In this document: positions 19,327 through 27,958 of the stretch, one piece after another
How the letters are laid out: each line of letters begins with the position of its first letter
Position numbering within the stretch: the stretch's first letter is position 1
From: Candidatus Sysuimicrobiota bacterium CSP1-3
GTDB taxonomy: Bacteria > Sysuimicrobiota > Sysuimicrobiia > Sysuimicrobiales > Humicultoraceae
Assembly (NCBI GenBank): GCA_001443485.1
Contig: LDXQ01000004.1
Location: 1-50,837 of the forward strand
Length of the DNA stretch: 50,837 nucleotides
Reading direction: 5' to 3'
Program-made: the position numbers and the translations under genes
The notes under the pieces: model-generated
Told to the model about the DNA's origin: nothing
Seen by the model: the letters and a program-made list of their open reading frames with translations, nothing else
Databases searched by the model: none

Positions 19327-21927
19327 ATGGAGTTCACGCTTAACGGCCGGCCGGTCTCCGTGGAGATGCGGGACGGGGAGAGCCTCCTGGACCTGCTCCG
19401 GGAGCGGTGCGGCCTGACGTCCATGAAGGATGGGTGCGCCCCGGAGGGCTCCTGCGGCGCCTGCACCGTGCTGGTGGACGGGAAGGCCGCGGTCTCTTGC
19501 GCCCAACCGGCCGCGCGGGTTGCCGGCAAGAGCGTCACCACGCTCGAGGGCCTGCCCGCAGAACGGCGCACCCAGTGGGCGGACAGCTTCGTGGCCGCCG
19601 GCGCCTCCCAGTGCGGTTTCTGCTCGCCGGGCATCGTGATGAAGGCGGAGGCTCTGCTGGAGCGCAATCCCGCACCGTCGCGCGAGGAGATCATCCGCTC
19701 TCTGGCCGGCAACCTCTGCCGCTGCACCGGCTACATCAAGATCATCGAGGCCGTCCAGTACGCCGCCGCCGCGGGGCGCGGCGAGCCCGTCCCCGCACCC
19801 GACTGGAGCGGGCGGGTGGGGTCGCGGACCGGGCGGTATCAGGGCCGGGAGCTGGCCCTGGGCATGAAGCCCTACGTCAACGATCTGCGCGAGCCGGGGA
19901 TGCTCTACGGGGCCATCCGCTGGTCCGATCATCCGCGCGCGAAAGTCCGGCGCATCGATGCCTCGAGGGCCCGGGCGCACCCCGAGGTCGTCGCCGTAGC
20001 CACCTGGCAGGACGTCCCCGGCGAGCGCAGGCAGGGGCTGATCACGAAAGACTGGCGGCAGTTCGTCGCCGAGGGCGAAACGACGAATTACGTCGGCGAC
20101 GTCCTCGCGGCTGTCGCGGCCACGAGCCGGGCCGCCGCGCGGGAGGCGGCCGCCCTGATTGAGGTCGAGTACGTGGTGCTGGAGCCGGTGACCGATCCCT
20201 TCACCGCGCTGGCGCCCGGCGCCCCGGAGATCCACGAGGGCGGCAACATCCTCTCGGTCTCGAAGGTCAAGCGGGGAGATGTGGACGCGGCGCTGGCGGG
20301 GGCGGCGCATGTGGCCACGGAGACGTTCCAGACGCAATTTGTCGAGCACGCCTTCCTGGAGCCGGAAGCGGCCCTGGCGGTCCCCACGGAAGATGGTGGG
20401 GTGCACGTCCACTCGCAGGGGCAGGGCCCCTGGGACGACCGGCGGCAGGTCGCGTCCTTCCTCGCGCTGCCCGAAGAAAAGGTGCGCGTGACCCAGGTCA
20501 GCAACGGCGGGGCCTTCGGGGCGAAGGAGGACCTGAACGTCCAGGCCCATGCCGCGCTGCTTACCCGAATGACCGGCCGGCCGGTGCTGCTGACCCTGTC
20601 GCGCCGGGAGTCCATCCGCTTCCATACAAAGCGCCACCCCCTGACGATGACCTACACGGTGGGCTGCGACGCCGCGGGCCACCTGGTCGCGGTACGGGCG
20701 CGCATCGTGGGGGACACCGGAGCGTATGCCAGCGTCGGCGACAAAGTGCTGGAGCGCGCGGCGGGGCACGCCTGCGGGCCCTACAAGGTGCCCAACGTCG
20801 ACGTGGAGTCGATGGCGGTCTACACCAACAACCCCCCGGCCGGCGCCATGCGCGGGTTCGGCGTCAACCAGGTCAACTTCGCCATGGAAGGGATGCTGGG
20901 CATCCTGGCCGAGAAGGTGGGCATCGACGGCTGGGAGATCCGCTGGCGGAACGCCCTGGAGACCGGCGACGTCTTCGCCACCGGGCAGAAGCTCGGACCG
21001 GGCGTGGGCTTGAAGAAGACCTTGCTGGCCGTGCGCGACGCCTATCGCTCGGCGCGTCATGCCGGGATCGCCTGCGGTCTGAAGAACACCGGGGTGGGCA
21101 ACGGCCTCACGGAGTACGGGAAGGCGATCTTGCGCGTGGAGTCGGACGGGACCGTCACCCTCTTCCACTCCTGGACGGAGATGGGGCAGGGGGTGCACAC
21201 GGCGCTACAGCAGATTGCCTGCGAAGAGCTCGGGCTACCCGCCCACCGCGTGCGCGTCGTCGTGGACACCGTGCGTGAGCTGGATACCGGGCAGTGCACG
21301 GCGTCCCGCTCAACGGTGCTCGGCGGGCGGGCGGTGATCGAGGCGGCGCGCAGGCTACAGGCCGCGCTCAACGGGCGGCGGCTGGAGGACCTGGCCGGCC
21401 AGGAGTTCTACGGCGAGTTTCTCGTGGACTGGACGACCAAGCTCGGCGTGGAGAAACCTGTCACCCACTTCGCCTACGCCTGGGCCACCCAGGTGGCCAT
21501 TCTGGACGACCAAGGACGGGTGGCCAGGGTGATCGCCGCGCACGATGTGGGCAAGGTGATCAACCCCACCCTGCTGGAAGGGCAGATCGAGGGGGCCGTC
21601 CACATGGGGCTGGGCGGCGCGCTGTCCGAGGAACTGGTCGTCGAGGGTGGCGTGCCGGTCACCGATACCCTCAAGTCGCTGGGCATCATCCCGCCCGCGG
21701 GGATGCCGGAGGTGGAGTGCATCTTCATCGAGGAGCACCAGCCTGAAGGTCCGTACGGTGCCAAGGGGGTCGGAGAGGCTGGTATGGTCCCCACGGCCTC
21801 GGCGGTGGCCGGCGCACTTTACGCCTTCGACGGCGTCCGCCGCACCCGCCTGCCCATGAAGGATTCCCCGGCGGCGCGCGTGGCCATGCCCAAGCGGGTG
21901 CCCGCCCGCACCGCGGCGTCCTCTTGA
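19327..21927 (+). CDS. xdhD: XdhD-like molybdenum hydroxylase, fused [2Fe-2S] and Mo domains
   Basis: An 866-residue oxidoreductase of the xanthine dehydrogenase family in one chain. A plant-type [2Fe-2S] cluster is bound by Cys37, 43, 46 and 58, and the second cluster by Cys96, 99, 131 and 133 (QCGFC ... CRCTG). The molybdopterin part follows, with AMRGFGVNQ, TEMGQGVHTALQQIA and catalytic Glu817 in GAKGVGEAG. No FAD domain is present, as in E. coli XdhD and aldehyde oxidoreductases. Hydroxylation of a purine or related heterocycle is the expected role next to SsnA and HyuA. GGCAGGAGC precedes the ATG. The 136-bp gap before it is the largest in the operon and may hold a second promoter. Confidence 0.88.
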   Translation: MEFTLNGRPVSVEMRDGESLLDLLRERCGLTSMKDGCAPEGSCGACTVLVDGKAAVSCAQPAARVAGKSVTTLEGLPAERRTQWADSFVAAGASQCGFCSPGIVMKAEALLERNPAPSREEIIRSLAGNLCRCTGYIKIIEAVQYAAAAGRGEPVPAPDWSGRVGSRTGRYQGRELALGMKPYVNDLREPGMLYGAIRWSDHPRAKVRRIDASRARAHPEVVAVATWQDVPGERRQGLITKDWRQFVAEGETTNYVGDVLAAVAATSRAAAREAAALIEVEYVVLEPVTDPFTALAPGAPEIHEGGNILSVSKVKRGDVDAALAGAAHVATETFQTQFVEHAFLEPEAALAVPTEDGGVHVHSQGQGPWDDRRQVASFLALPEEKVRVTQVSNGGAFGAKEDLNVQAHAALLTRMTGRPVLLTLSRRESIRFHTKRHPLTMTYTVGCDAAGHLVAVRARIVGDTGAYASVGDKVLERAAGHACGPYKVPNVDVESMAVYTNNPPAGAMRGFGVNQVNFAMEGMLGILAEKVGIDGWEIRWRNALETGDVFATGQKLGPGVGLKKTLLAVRDAYRSARHAGIACGLKNTGVGNGLTEYGKAILRVESDGTVTLFHSWTEMGQGVHTALQQIACEELGLPAHRVRVVVDTVRELDTGQCTASRSTVLGGRAVIEAARRLQAALNGRRLEDLAGQEFYGEFLVDWTTKLGVEKPVTHFAYAWATQVAILDDQGRVARVIAAHDVGKVINPTLLEGQIEGAVHMGLGGALSEELVVEGGVPVTDTLKSLGIIPPAGMPEVECIFIEEHQPEGPYGAKGVGEAGMVPTASAVAGALYAFDGVRRTRLPMKDSPAARVAMPKRVPARTAASS

Positions 21928-21960
21928 AACGAGCAGGACCATTCATTCGGTGATCCTGCG

Positions 21961-23292
21961 GTGAGCCTGGCGCTCTCTGGGGGGACCGTCCTCACCGCGC
22001 TCGATCCGCCGCGACTCACCCAGGCCGACATCGTCATTGCGGACGGACGGGTCGCCGCCGTCGGGCCGGCCCCGGCCGGCATCCCGCGGCGGGACTGTTC
22101 GGGCTGCGTGGTCATCCCCGGCAACGCCAACGCTCACACCCACCTCTACTCCGCTCTGGCCCGCGGCATGCCCTACCGGTTGGAGTCACCGGCCAACTTC
22201 CTGCAGATCCTGCAGCGCGTCTGGTGGCGACTGGACCGGGCGCTGGATGGAGAGACCGTGCGCGCCTCGGCGCTCGTGGGCGGAATGGACGCGCTGCTCT
22301 CCGGCACGACCGCGCTGATCGATCACCACGCCTCGCCCAGCGCCATCGACGGATCCCTCGACCTGATCGCGGACGCGCTGGCGGAGGTGGGGATCCGGTC
22401 GGTGCTCTGCTACGAGGTTACGGACCGCGACGGCCCGGAGCGCGCCCACGCCGGCGTGCGGGAGAACGAGCGGTTCCTCCAGACGCAGCGGCCGCTGAGC
22501 CGCGGCCTGGTGGGTGCCCACGCCTCCTTCACACTCTCCCCCGAGACCCTGGCGGACTGCGTGGCGATCGCCCGGGAGTTCCGGAGCGGCGTGCACATCC
22601 ACGTGGCCGAGGATCTGGTGGATGAGCGGGACGCCGAGGCCCGCTTCCGCCGCCGCGTGGTGCACCGGCTGGCCGATACGGGCGCGCTGAACGAGCGGGC
22701 GATCCTCGCGCACTGCGTGCACGTGGACGGCGCGGAGACCGCCCTCATCCTCGAGACCGGCGCGATCGTGGCGCACAATGCCCGCTCCAACATGAACAAT
22801 GCCGTGGGGCGGGCTCGGGTCGGCCACTTCGGTAAGCGCGTTGTCCTGGGGACCGACGGCATCGGCGGCGACATGTTTGCCGAATCACAGGCGGCCTACT
22901 GGCGGGCGCGGGAGGATGACGTCTTTCTTTCCATGGCCTGGCCGCTGCAGCGCCTGGCCGCGGGCGCCGCGCTGGCTGGCCGCATCTTCGGCGAGCCGCT
23001 GCTGGGCCGCATCGAGCCCGGCGCGCCGGCGGACCTGACGGTGCTGCAGTACACGCCGCCGACTCCACTGCAGGACGGCAACGTCGCCGGTCACTGGCTC
23101 TTCGGCCTATCGGCCCGTTTCGTGCGAGACGTGGTGGTGGCGGGGGAGTTGGTGGTCGCGGACCGGCGGCTGACCCGAGTGGATCAGGATGAGATCGCCG
23201 CGGCAGCGGCCGGACAGGCGCAGCGGCTCTGGCGGCGGCTGGAGGAGATCGGTCCGCACGAGTTTGCGCCCGCGGGAGTGGGCCGGGGATGA
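21961..23292 (+). CDS. ssnA: SsnA-type aminohydrolase
   Basis: A 443-residue metal-dependent amidohydrolase in the guanine deaminase/chlorohydrolase group; E. coli SsnA is nearly the same length. Metal and catalytic residues: His59 and His61 ([13 protein letters not shown]), His214 and Glu217 (VHIHVAED), His251 (AHCVHV) and Asp299 (GTDGIGGDM). SsnA has been placed in purine/uric acid breakdown as a ring-cleaving or deaminating hydrolase. It begins with GTG at 21961, 33 bp after the molybdenum hydroxylase, and its stop overlaps the next ATG. The pairing of SsnA with XdhD-like and YgeW-like neighbours is characteristic of the E. coli region. Confidence 0.88.
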   Translation: MSLALSGGTVLTALDPPRLTQADIVIADGRVAAVGPAPAGIPRRDCSGCVVIPGNANAHTHLYSALARGMPYRLESPANFLQILQRVWWRLDRALDGETVRASALVGGMDALLSGTTALIDHHASPSAIDGSLDLIADALAEVGIRSVLCYEVTDRDGPERAHAGVRENERFLQTQRPLSRGLVGAHASFTLSPETLADCVAIAREFRSGVHIHVAEDLVDERDAEARFRRRVVHRLADTGALNERAILAHCVHVDGAETALILETGAIVAHNARSNMNNAVGRARVGHFGKRVVLGTDGIGGDMFAESQAAYWRAREDDVFLSMAWPLQRLAAGAALAGRIFGEPLLGRIEPGAPADLTVLQYTPPTPLQDGNVAGHWLFGLSARFVRDVVVAGELVVADRRLTRVDQDEIAAAAAGQAQRLWRRLEEIGPHEFAPAGVGRG

Positions 23293-24302
23293 GCGGAGGC
23301 AACGGGCGCGTCGCCTTGTATCTGCAGGACAAGCATCCCGTCCGCGACGGGATGAACTACGTGCGTTACGCGGAGGAGCGCGGGTTTGAGGCCGTCTGGC
23401 AGGCGGAGAGCCGGCTGGTGCGCGAGGCGACGATCCCGCTGGCGGCCTTCGCCGCGGTGACCGAGCGGATCAAGGTCGGGACAGGGGTGATCAACCTCTG
23501 GACGCGTAACGTCGGGCTGATGGCCGCCACCTTCGTGACGCTGGACGACCTAGCGCCCGGCCGAGTGCTGCTGGGCATCGGGGCGTGGTGGGAGCCGTTG
23601 GCCTCCAAGGTCGGCGTGGACCGGCGCAAGCCGCTGCAGGCGATGCGGGAGGTGGTGGAGGTCGTCCGCCGCCTGATCCGGATGGAGCGGGTCACGTTCC
23701 ACGGCGAGTTCGTCAACGTCACCGACATCGAGATCGATATCGTGCACGGCAACCGCTTGCCCCGGGACATCCCCATCTACATCGGCGCCACCGGCATGAA
23801 GATGATGGAACTCGCCGGCGAGATTGCCGACGGCGTGCTGCTGAACTACCTGGTCGGCCCCGTCTACAACCGGACGGCGATGGAGGCGCTGGCCGCCGGT
23901 GCCGCCCGGGGCGGCCGCCGGGTGGAGGACTTCGACCGGCCGCAGCTGGTGGTCTGCTCGCTCGACGAGGACCGCGAGTTGGCGCTGGACCGGGCGCGCG
24001 AGCTGGTCACCCAGTACCTGGGGCAGCAGCCGCACATCATGAAGGCCAGCGGTGTCGATCAGTCGTTACTGGACGAGATTGGGCGTGTGTTGACCTGGCC
24101 GGCGGGCCCGGAGGAGATCCACAAGGCCATGCGCCTGGTGCCCGACGAGGTCGTGCAGATGATCACGGCCTCCGGCACCCCGGACGAATGCCGGGCCAAG
24201 GTGCGCGAGTATGTCGCCGCCGGGTGCACTTGTCCCATCCTCTACCCGCTTGGCGACGACGTCCCCGCCATGATCGACGCGTTTGCCGGAGGGCAATTCT
24301 AA
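23289..24302 (+). CDS. LLM-class flavin-dependent oxidoreductase
   Basis: A 337-residue TIM-barrel protein of the bacterial-luciferase-like/F420 family. Typical segments are [45 protein letters not shown], and [20 protein letters not shown]. Family members use FMN or F420 and act as monooxygenases or as F420-dependent reductases such as methylenetetrahydromethanopterin reductase. The start ATG overlaps the SsnA stop (ATGA), so it belongs to the operon. RutA, an LLM protein, opens the uracil ring, so ring opening or oxidation of a cluster intermediate is a reasonable but unproven idea. Cofactor cannot be decided from sequence. Confidence 0.85.
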   Translation: MSGGNGRVALYLQDKHPVRDGMNYVRYAEERGFEAVWQAESRLVREATIPLAAFAAVTERIKVGTGVINLWTRNVGLMAATFVTLDDLAPGRVLLGIGAWWEPLASKVGVDRRKPLQAMREVVEVVRRLIRMERVTFHGEFVNVTDIEIDIVHGNRLPRDIPIYIGATGMKMMELAGEIADGVLLNYLVGPVYNRTAMEALAAGAARGGRRVEDFDRPQLVVCSLDEDRELALDRARELVTQYLGQQPHIMKASGVDQSLLDEIGRVLTWPAGPEEIHKAMRLVPDEVVQMITASGTPDECRAKVREYVAAGCTCPILYPLGDDVPAMIDAFAGGQF

Positions 24303-24309
24303 ACGGCCA

Positions 24310-24468
24310 CTAGAACGGTGGCTTGCAGTGGGCCTGCCTCTGCTGTTCGATTTTCTGCATCACAACTTTCCGAAGATACTCTAGAGCCGCCACCTCGTCC
24401 CGATCGACGAGAATCGCCTCCAGGCGCATGACCTCCTGCTCCTCGAGGGGTACTACAACCTTAGCCAC
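24310..24468 (-). CDS. Small protein of unknown function (52 residues)
   Basis: A short frame beginning GTG at 24468, with GGAGG nine bases upstream, and ending at TAG 24310-24312. The peptide (start MAKVVVPLEEQEVMRLE) is mostly charged and helix-prone, with heptad-like spacing of Leu, Val and Glu. It ends only 7 bp from the convergent stop of the oxidoreductase operon. A small regulator or adaptor is possible. I do not recognise it; the ribosome site is the main support. Confidence 0.5.
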   Translation of the reverse strand: MAKVVVPLEEQEVMRLEAILVDRDEVAALEYLRKVVMQKIEQQRQAHCKPPF

Positions 24469-24654
24469 GGTCAGTCGCCTCCAATCCTCTCGCAGTCAAT
24501 AAGCTCTCGCGGCGCCCGCAGGCTGAGCGTATCTCTCTAGGAATCGGTCTTGACATCCGTCCTCGGCCCGATAGGGGACAGCACGAGAAGGCTACCGGAA
24601 ACCGGGCGGGCTGAGGATGGCCGGTCTGCGCGGCGGGGGCTAGCGTGAACTTAG

Positions 24655-24670
24655 ATGCAAGAATCTGCAT
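24655..24670. promoter_or_regulatory. Inverted repeat, possible ArsR operator
   Basis: ATGCA-AGAATC-TGCAT: 5-bp arms separated by 6 bp, 27 bp before the preferred ArsR start at 24697. ArsR-family repressors commonly bind such short dyads in their own promoter region. A perfect -35-like TTGACA at 24550-24555 lies upstream, but the -10 (TAGGGG near 24572) is poor. Confidence 0.35.
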
Positions 24671-24696
24671 GTGCGCGCACCCGCCGGCAGGGTGGG

Positions 24697-25068
24697 ATGA
24701 GACCGACCCTCACCCCTGAGTCCCGGGTCCTCCGCGCGCTCGCCCACCCCGAGCGCCTGGCCATCGTGGAGTGTCTGCGTCACGGATCCGTCTGCGTCTG
24801 CCACCTCACCGTCGCTCTCAGCCGTCCGCAGGTGTATATCTCGCAGCAGCTGGCGATCCTCAGAGATGCGGGGGTGATTGAGGGCCGGAGGAACGGAGCG
24901 TTCGTGTACTACCGGCTGCGCGACCGCAGCGTCCTGGGGATCATGGACTCCGCTGGCAGCATTGCGGGACGGGTGCGTGCGTCTTCCCGTTCGAGGCTTC
25001 GGCGCCTCGAAGGGTGCGAGTGCCCTCAGTGCAGCGCGGCCGCGCCGACGGGAAGAGTCATGCGATGA
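24697..25068 (+). CDS. ArsR-family metal-responsive transcriptional regulator
   Basis: A 123-residue winged-helix repressor. After RVLRALAHPERLAIVECLRH comes the cysteine-bearing SVCVCHLTVALSRPQVYISQQ, the recognition helix region of ArsR proteins, and a wing GAFVYYRLRD. The C-terminus has CECPQC, a likely added metal or arsenic ligand site. I prefer ATG at 24697; the frame also opens at 24655, inside an inverted repeat that would better serve as operator. The stop overlaps the permease start (ATGA). It presumably represses the operon until a metal(loid) is sensed. Confidence 0.85.
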   Translation: MRPTLTPESRVLRALAHPERLAIVECLRHGSVCVCHLTVALSRPQVYISQQLAILRDAGVIEGRRNGAFVYYRLRDRSVLGIMDSAGSIAGRVRASSRSRLRRLEGCECPQCSAAAPTGRVMR

Positions 25069-26111
25069 TTGCCGACCTGCTGCTTGCCGGCCTGGGCGCC
25101 GTGCAGGACTATGTCGCGCTGCATGTGCTGACCTGCCTGATCCCTGCCTTTCTGCTGGCCGGGGCGATGGTGACATTCATTTCAAAAGAAGCCATCATGC
25201 AGCGCCTCGGGGCGGCGGCCTCGAAGCCGGCCAGCTTCTCCACGGCTGCCGGGGCCAGTTTTTTCCTGGCGGCCTGCTCCTGCACCGTGATCCCGGTCTC
25301 CAGCGGCCTCTACTACAGCGGGGCCGGGGTCGGGGCGGCATTCATCTTGTTGTGGGTGGCGCCGGCATCCAATCTGCTCTCTCTGATCTATACGGGCAGC
25401 ATTCTGGGCGCGCAGATGGCCTGGATTCGGGTGCTTACCGCATTGGCCATGGCGGTGGTCGTCGGCGGGTTCATGACCCTGGCCTTTCGGCGAGAAGAAG
25501 CGGCGCGTGCGGCTCCGCAGGCAAACACACGGAGCGCCATCCTCAGCCGCACCGACCTTGGGCTGCTCCTACTGCTGGTCGTCTCCCTGCTGGCACCCAA
25601 CTACCTCGTGCAGCGCGGCCCGTACAGCCTGAAGGTCGCCGTCTGGGCCGCCGCCATGGCCGTCGTCGCCGGGTACGCGTACTGGAGGAAGACCGGCCCG
25701 CAGATCCGCCGCTGGCTGGGGGAGACCTGGTGGTTCGTGCGCATCATCTTTCCCCTGCTGCTCGCCGGAGTCTTCATCGTCGGGATCATCGGGGCCGCGC
25801 TGCCGCGTGCCTGGATCGAGACCTATCTGGGCGGCTCGGGACTGCTGGCGTCGTTCTTCGCCACGCTCCTGGGCAGCATCAGCTACTTCGCCACCATGAC
25901 CGAGGCGCCGTTCGTGCACACGCTGCTCGGCCTCGGCATGGGCAAGGGGCCCGCGCTGGCGCTTCTTCTCACGGGGCCGGGACTGAGCCTGCCGAACTGG
26001 CTGGCGATCGGCCGGGTCTTTGGGGCGAAGAAAGCGATCGTCTATGTCGGCACAATCATCGTCCTGGGCACCATCAGCGGTTGGTTTGCCGGGAAATTCA
26101 TCTTTGGATAG
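25065..26111 (+). CDS. YraQ/UPF0718-type permease (ArsP-like)
   Basis: A 348-residue membrane protein with about eight to ten transmembrane segments. It matches the DUF318/UPF0718 permease family, which includes ArsP, an exporter of trivalent methylated arsenic. The cysteine pair in AACSCTVIPVSSGLYYS and the APASNLLSLIYTGSI segment are family-like, and a second copy of the pattern (TEAPFVHTLLGLGMG) follows, reflecting an inverted-repeat architecture. Coupled by ATGA to ArsR, followed 26 bp later by a redox protein. Export of a metalloid or organo-metalloid is the best guess. The frame extends to 25014 but the ATG at 25065 is the fitting start. Confidence 0.82.
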   Translation: MIADLLLAGLGAVQDYVALHVLTCLIPAFLLAGAMVTFISKEAIMQRLGAAASKPASFSTAAGASFFLAACSCTVIPVSSGLYYSGAGVGAAFILLWVAPASNLLSLIYTGSILGAQMAWIRVLTALAMAVVVGGFMTLAFRREEAARAAPQANTRSAILSRTDLGLLLLLVVSLLAPNYLVQRGPYSLKVAVWAAAMAVVAGYAYWRKTGPQIRRWLGETWWFVRIIFPLLLAGVFIVGIIGAALPRAWIETYLGGSGLLASFFATLLGSISYFATMTEAPFVHTLLGLGMGKGPALALLLTGPGLSLPNWLAIGRVFGAKKAIVYVGTIIVLGTISGWFAGKFIFG

Positions 26112-26137
26112 GCGATACGGAGGAGGGAGGGGCAGTC

Positions 26138-26389
26138 GTGATCACGGTTGAGGTGTTCGGTCCGGGCTGCGCGAAGTGCCAGGCCACCATCCGCACGGTG
26201 CGAGACGCCCTACAGATGCTAGGGTTGGAGGCTACGCTGAACGAGATCCGCGACCCGAAGGAGATGGCGCTGCAGAGAGTGGTCTTCACGCCGGCCGTCC
26301 GGGTCGACGGCGACCTGAAGTGCACCGGCCGGGTCCCCGCGTTGGCCGAAGTGACGACTTGGCTGGCGACGGCGGCGGAAGCGGCGTAG
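26138..26389 (+). CDS. Small CXXC thioredoxin-like protein (redox-active disulfide protein 2 type)
   Basis: An 83-residue thioredoxin-fold protein. The active-site CAKC (GPGCAKCQATIRTVR) is near residues 10-13, and VVFTPAVRVDGDLKCTGRVP contains the cis-proline and a further Cys. GTG at 26138 follows AGGAGGGAGG. The arrangement ArsR, UPF0718 permease, small CXXC protein recurs in bacteria. It may hand electrons to or reduce the exported metalloid, or keep the permease cysteines reduced; that is inference. Confidence 0.8.
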   Translation: MITVEVFGPGCAKCQATIRTVRDALQMLGLEATLNEIRDPKEMALQRVVFTPAVRVDGDLKCTGRVPALAEVTTWLATAAEAA

Positions 26390-26468
26390 TTCCCGCGAAC
26401 GACGAACGACGGGCGCGCCGGCTCGTCCGCTGAGCGGGGAGCGGGGTCTGCCGCCCCGAAGCCCATTC

Positions 26469-26497
26469 TTGCCATCTGCCTTGCAATGCATTACAGT
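26469..26497 (+). promoter_or_regulatory. Promoter with overlapping palindrome for the toxin-antitoxin pair
   Basis: TTGCCA (26469-26474), a 17-bp spacer and TACAGT (26492-26497) resemble a sigma-70 promoter. The near-perfect palindrome TGCAATGCATTACA (26482-26495, one mismatched pair) covers the spacer and -10. Antitoxins of the ribbon-helix-helix type usually repress from such sites. The start codon is 19 bp after the -10 box. Confidence 0.55.
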
Positions 26498-26516
26498 GCA
26501 GTTTGGGGGCTGTCCC

Positions 26517-26786
26517 GTGGAGAAGCAGTTGACCGTCCGGCTGCCGGCCGGGCTGGCGAGGAAGCTCGAGCGCCTGGCGCGTCAGTCCAGGCGAAGGCGA
26601 TCGGAGTTAGTGCGTCTCGCCCTTGAGCAATTCCTGGAGAGCCCCGGCAAAACTGCGGTCGTCCGACCGATCGATCTGGTGCGAGACTTGATCGGGATCG
26701 CGGATCTCGGCATCCCCGATCTTGGTGAACGTCACCGTGACTACCTGATCAGCCGGCTGCGGCATGGCCGCTCCACTGATTCTTGA
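26517..26786 (+). CDS. vapB: Ribbon-helix-helix antitoxin (VapB-like)
   Basis: An 89-residue protein. The N-terminus (KQLTVRLPAGLARKLERLA) is a CopG/Arc-type ribbon-helix-helix DNA-binding domain, with RRRRSELVRLALEQFL as second helix. The C-terminal half should bind and neutralise the toxin. GTG at 26517 follows a GGGGG at fitting spacing. It overlaps the toxin gene by 23 bp, typical for toxin-antitoxin pairs where the antitoxin is translated first. The complex probably autorepresses at the palindrome just upstream. Confidence 0.75.
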   Translation: MEKQLTVRLPAGLARKLERLARQSRRRRSELVRLALEQFLESPGKTAVVRPIDLVRDLIGIADLGIPDLGERHRDYLISRLRHGRSTDS

Positions 26787-27177
26787 TACCGGTCCCTTCG
26801 TCGCCATCGTTCATCGCGGTGACCGCCGCCACCCCGAATGCGCCGAGGTCCTGCGGAACTGGGAGGGGGCGATTCTCACCACGGAAGCCGTCCTCACAGA
26901 GACGCTGCATCTCGTTGGTCAGGCCTGGAGCATCCAGGAGGCCTGCCTGGAGTTCTTCCTCCGTGGCGCGTTCCAACTTGTGCCCGCCTCCTTAGAAAGC
27001 CTGCGGCGGGTCACGGCGTTGATGGAGCAGTATGCGGACGTGCCTATGGACTTTGCCGACGCCACGCTCGTGGCCCTGGCGGAGGATCTCCACGTAGACC
27101 AGGTCTTCACGCTGGACCGGCGGGGGTTCTCTGCCTACCGGCTCTACGGTCGGCAACCCTTCAGGCTCATGCCGTAG
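26764..27177 (+). CDS. vapC: PIN-domain toxin (VapC-like ribonuclease)
   Basis: A 137-residue PIN domain. Acidic active-site residues are visible: Asp8 (LILDTGPFVAI), Glu46-region (TEAVLTETLHL), and the pair in MDFADATLVALAED, with a further acid in VFTLDRRGF. VapC toxins cleave RNA, often initiator tRNA or rRNA. The gene overlaps its antitoxin and ends 10 bp before the convergent ABC permease. All key acidic residues seem intact, so activity is plausible. Confidence 0.82.
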   Translation: MAAPLILDTGPFVAIVHRGDRRHPECAEVLRNWEGAILTTEAVLTETLHLVGQAWSIQEACLEFFLRGAFQLVPASLESLRRVTALMEQYADVPMDFADATLVALAEDLHVDQVFTLDRRGFSAYRLYGRQPFRLMP

Positions 27178-27187
27178 CACCCGCGGG

Positions 27188-27958
27188 TTAGAGGGCCTGC
27201 CCGCGGTAGGCCCAGCCGGTCAACTGCCGCTCGATCACGGCGAAGATGACGAAGAGCGCGACGCCCATCGCCGCCACGACCACCAGCCCGGCGAAGACCA
27301 GCGGCACGTCAAAGCGGGAACTGGCGGCGATCATCAGGTAACCGATTCCCCGATTCGCCGCCACCGTCTCCGAGATCACGGCGCCGACGAAGGCCAGCGT
27401 CACCGCCACCTTCAGCGAGGCGAAGAAGTAGGGGAGGGAACGGGGAATCCCGATCTTGGTGAAGATTTCGCGTTTCGTGGCCCCCAGCGAGCGGAGCACG
27501 TCCTGCAGTTCCGGCTCCAGCGTGGCCAGGCCCGTCGCCACGTTCACGACGATCGGGAAGAACGAGATCAGGAACGCCGTGAGGATGGCCGGGATGGTGC
27601 CGATGCCGAACCAGATCACCAGCACCGGCACAATCGCCACCTTGGGCACACTATTGAAGGCCACGAGCAGCGGGTAGAGCGCGCGGTAGACCAGCGTGGA
27701 GTAGCCGATCGCCAGGCCCAGGCCCATGCCCCCGGCCAGCGCCAGCCCGAACCCGACCAGTGTCGTGTAGAGGGTCTGCCCGGCGTTGAACCAGATCGCC
27801 CCCTGCCACTTCAAGTACGCCGCCCACACCGCCCGCGGTCCCGGCAGGATGAAGACCGGAATGCGCAGCACGGTGACGAGCACCTCCCAGAGGATGAAGG
27901 TGGCCAGGATCACCAGGGCCGGGGGCAGCCACTCATTCCAGCGGCCCCATCTTTTCAT
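27188..27958 (-). CDS. ABC transporter permease, SsuC/TauC type
   Basis: A 256-residue permease with six predicted transmembrane segments. The EAA loop reads LRSLGATKREIFTKIGIPRSL. It belongs to the family transporting nitrate, sulfonates, taurine or pyrimidine precursors. The start ATG overlaps the stop of the ATPase gene (ATGA), so the two are coupled. It is the last gene of a three-gene minus-strand operon: binding protein, ATPase, permease. Confidence 0.88.
   Translation of the reverse strand: MKRWGRWNEWLPPALVILATFILWEVLVTVLRIPVFILPGPRAVWAAYLKWQGAIWFNAGQTLYTTLVGFGLALAGGMGLGLAIGYSTLVYRALYPLLVAFNSVPKVAIVPVLVIWFGIGTIPAILTAFLISFFPIVVNVATGLATLEPELQDVLRSLGATKREIFTKIGIPRSLPYFFASLKVAVTLAFVGAVISETVAANRGIGYLMIAASSRFDVPLVFAGLVVVAAMGVALFVIFAVIERQLTGWAYRGQAL

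Noticed and set aside
19177-21198. A 673-codon antisense frame over the molybdenum hydroxylase
   Set aside because: The plus strand encodes all Fe-S and Mo motifs; the antisense product has no recognisable domain.
24306-24322. Hairpin GCCAC / GTGGC between convergent stops
   Set aside because: Only five base pairs with no T-run; too weak to call a terminator, and it lies inside the small gene on the other strand.
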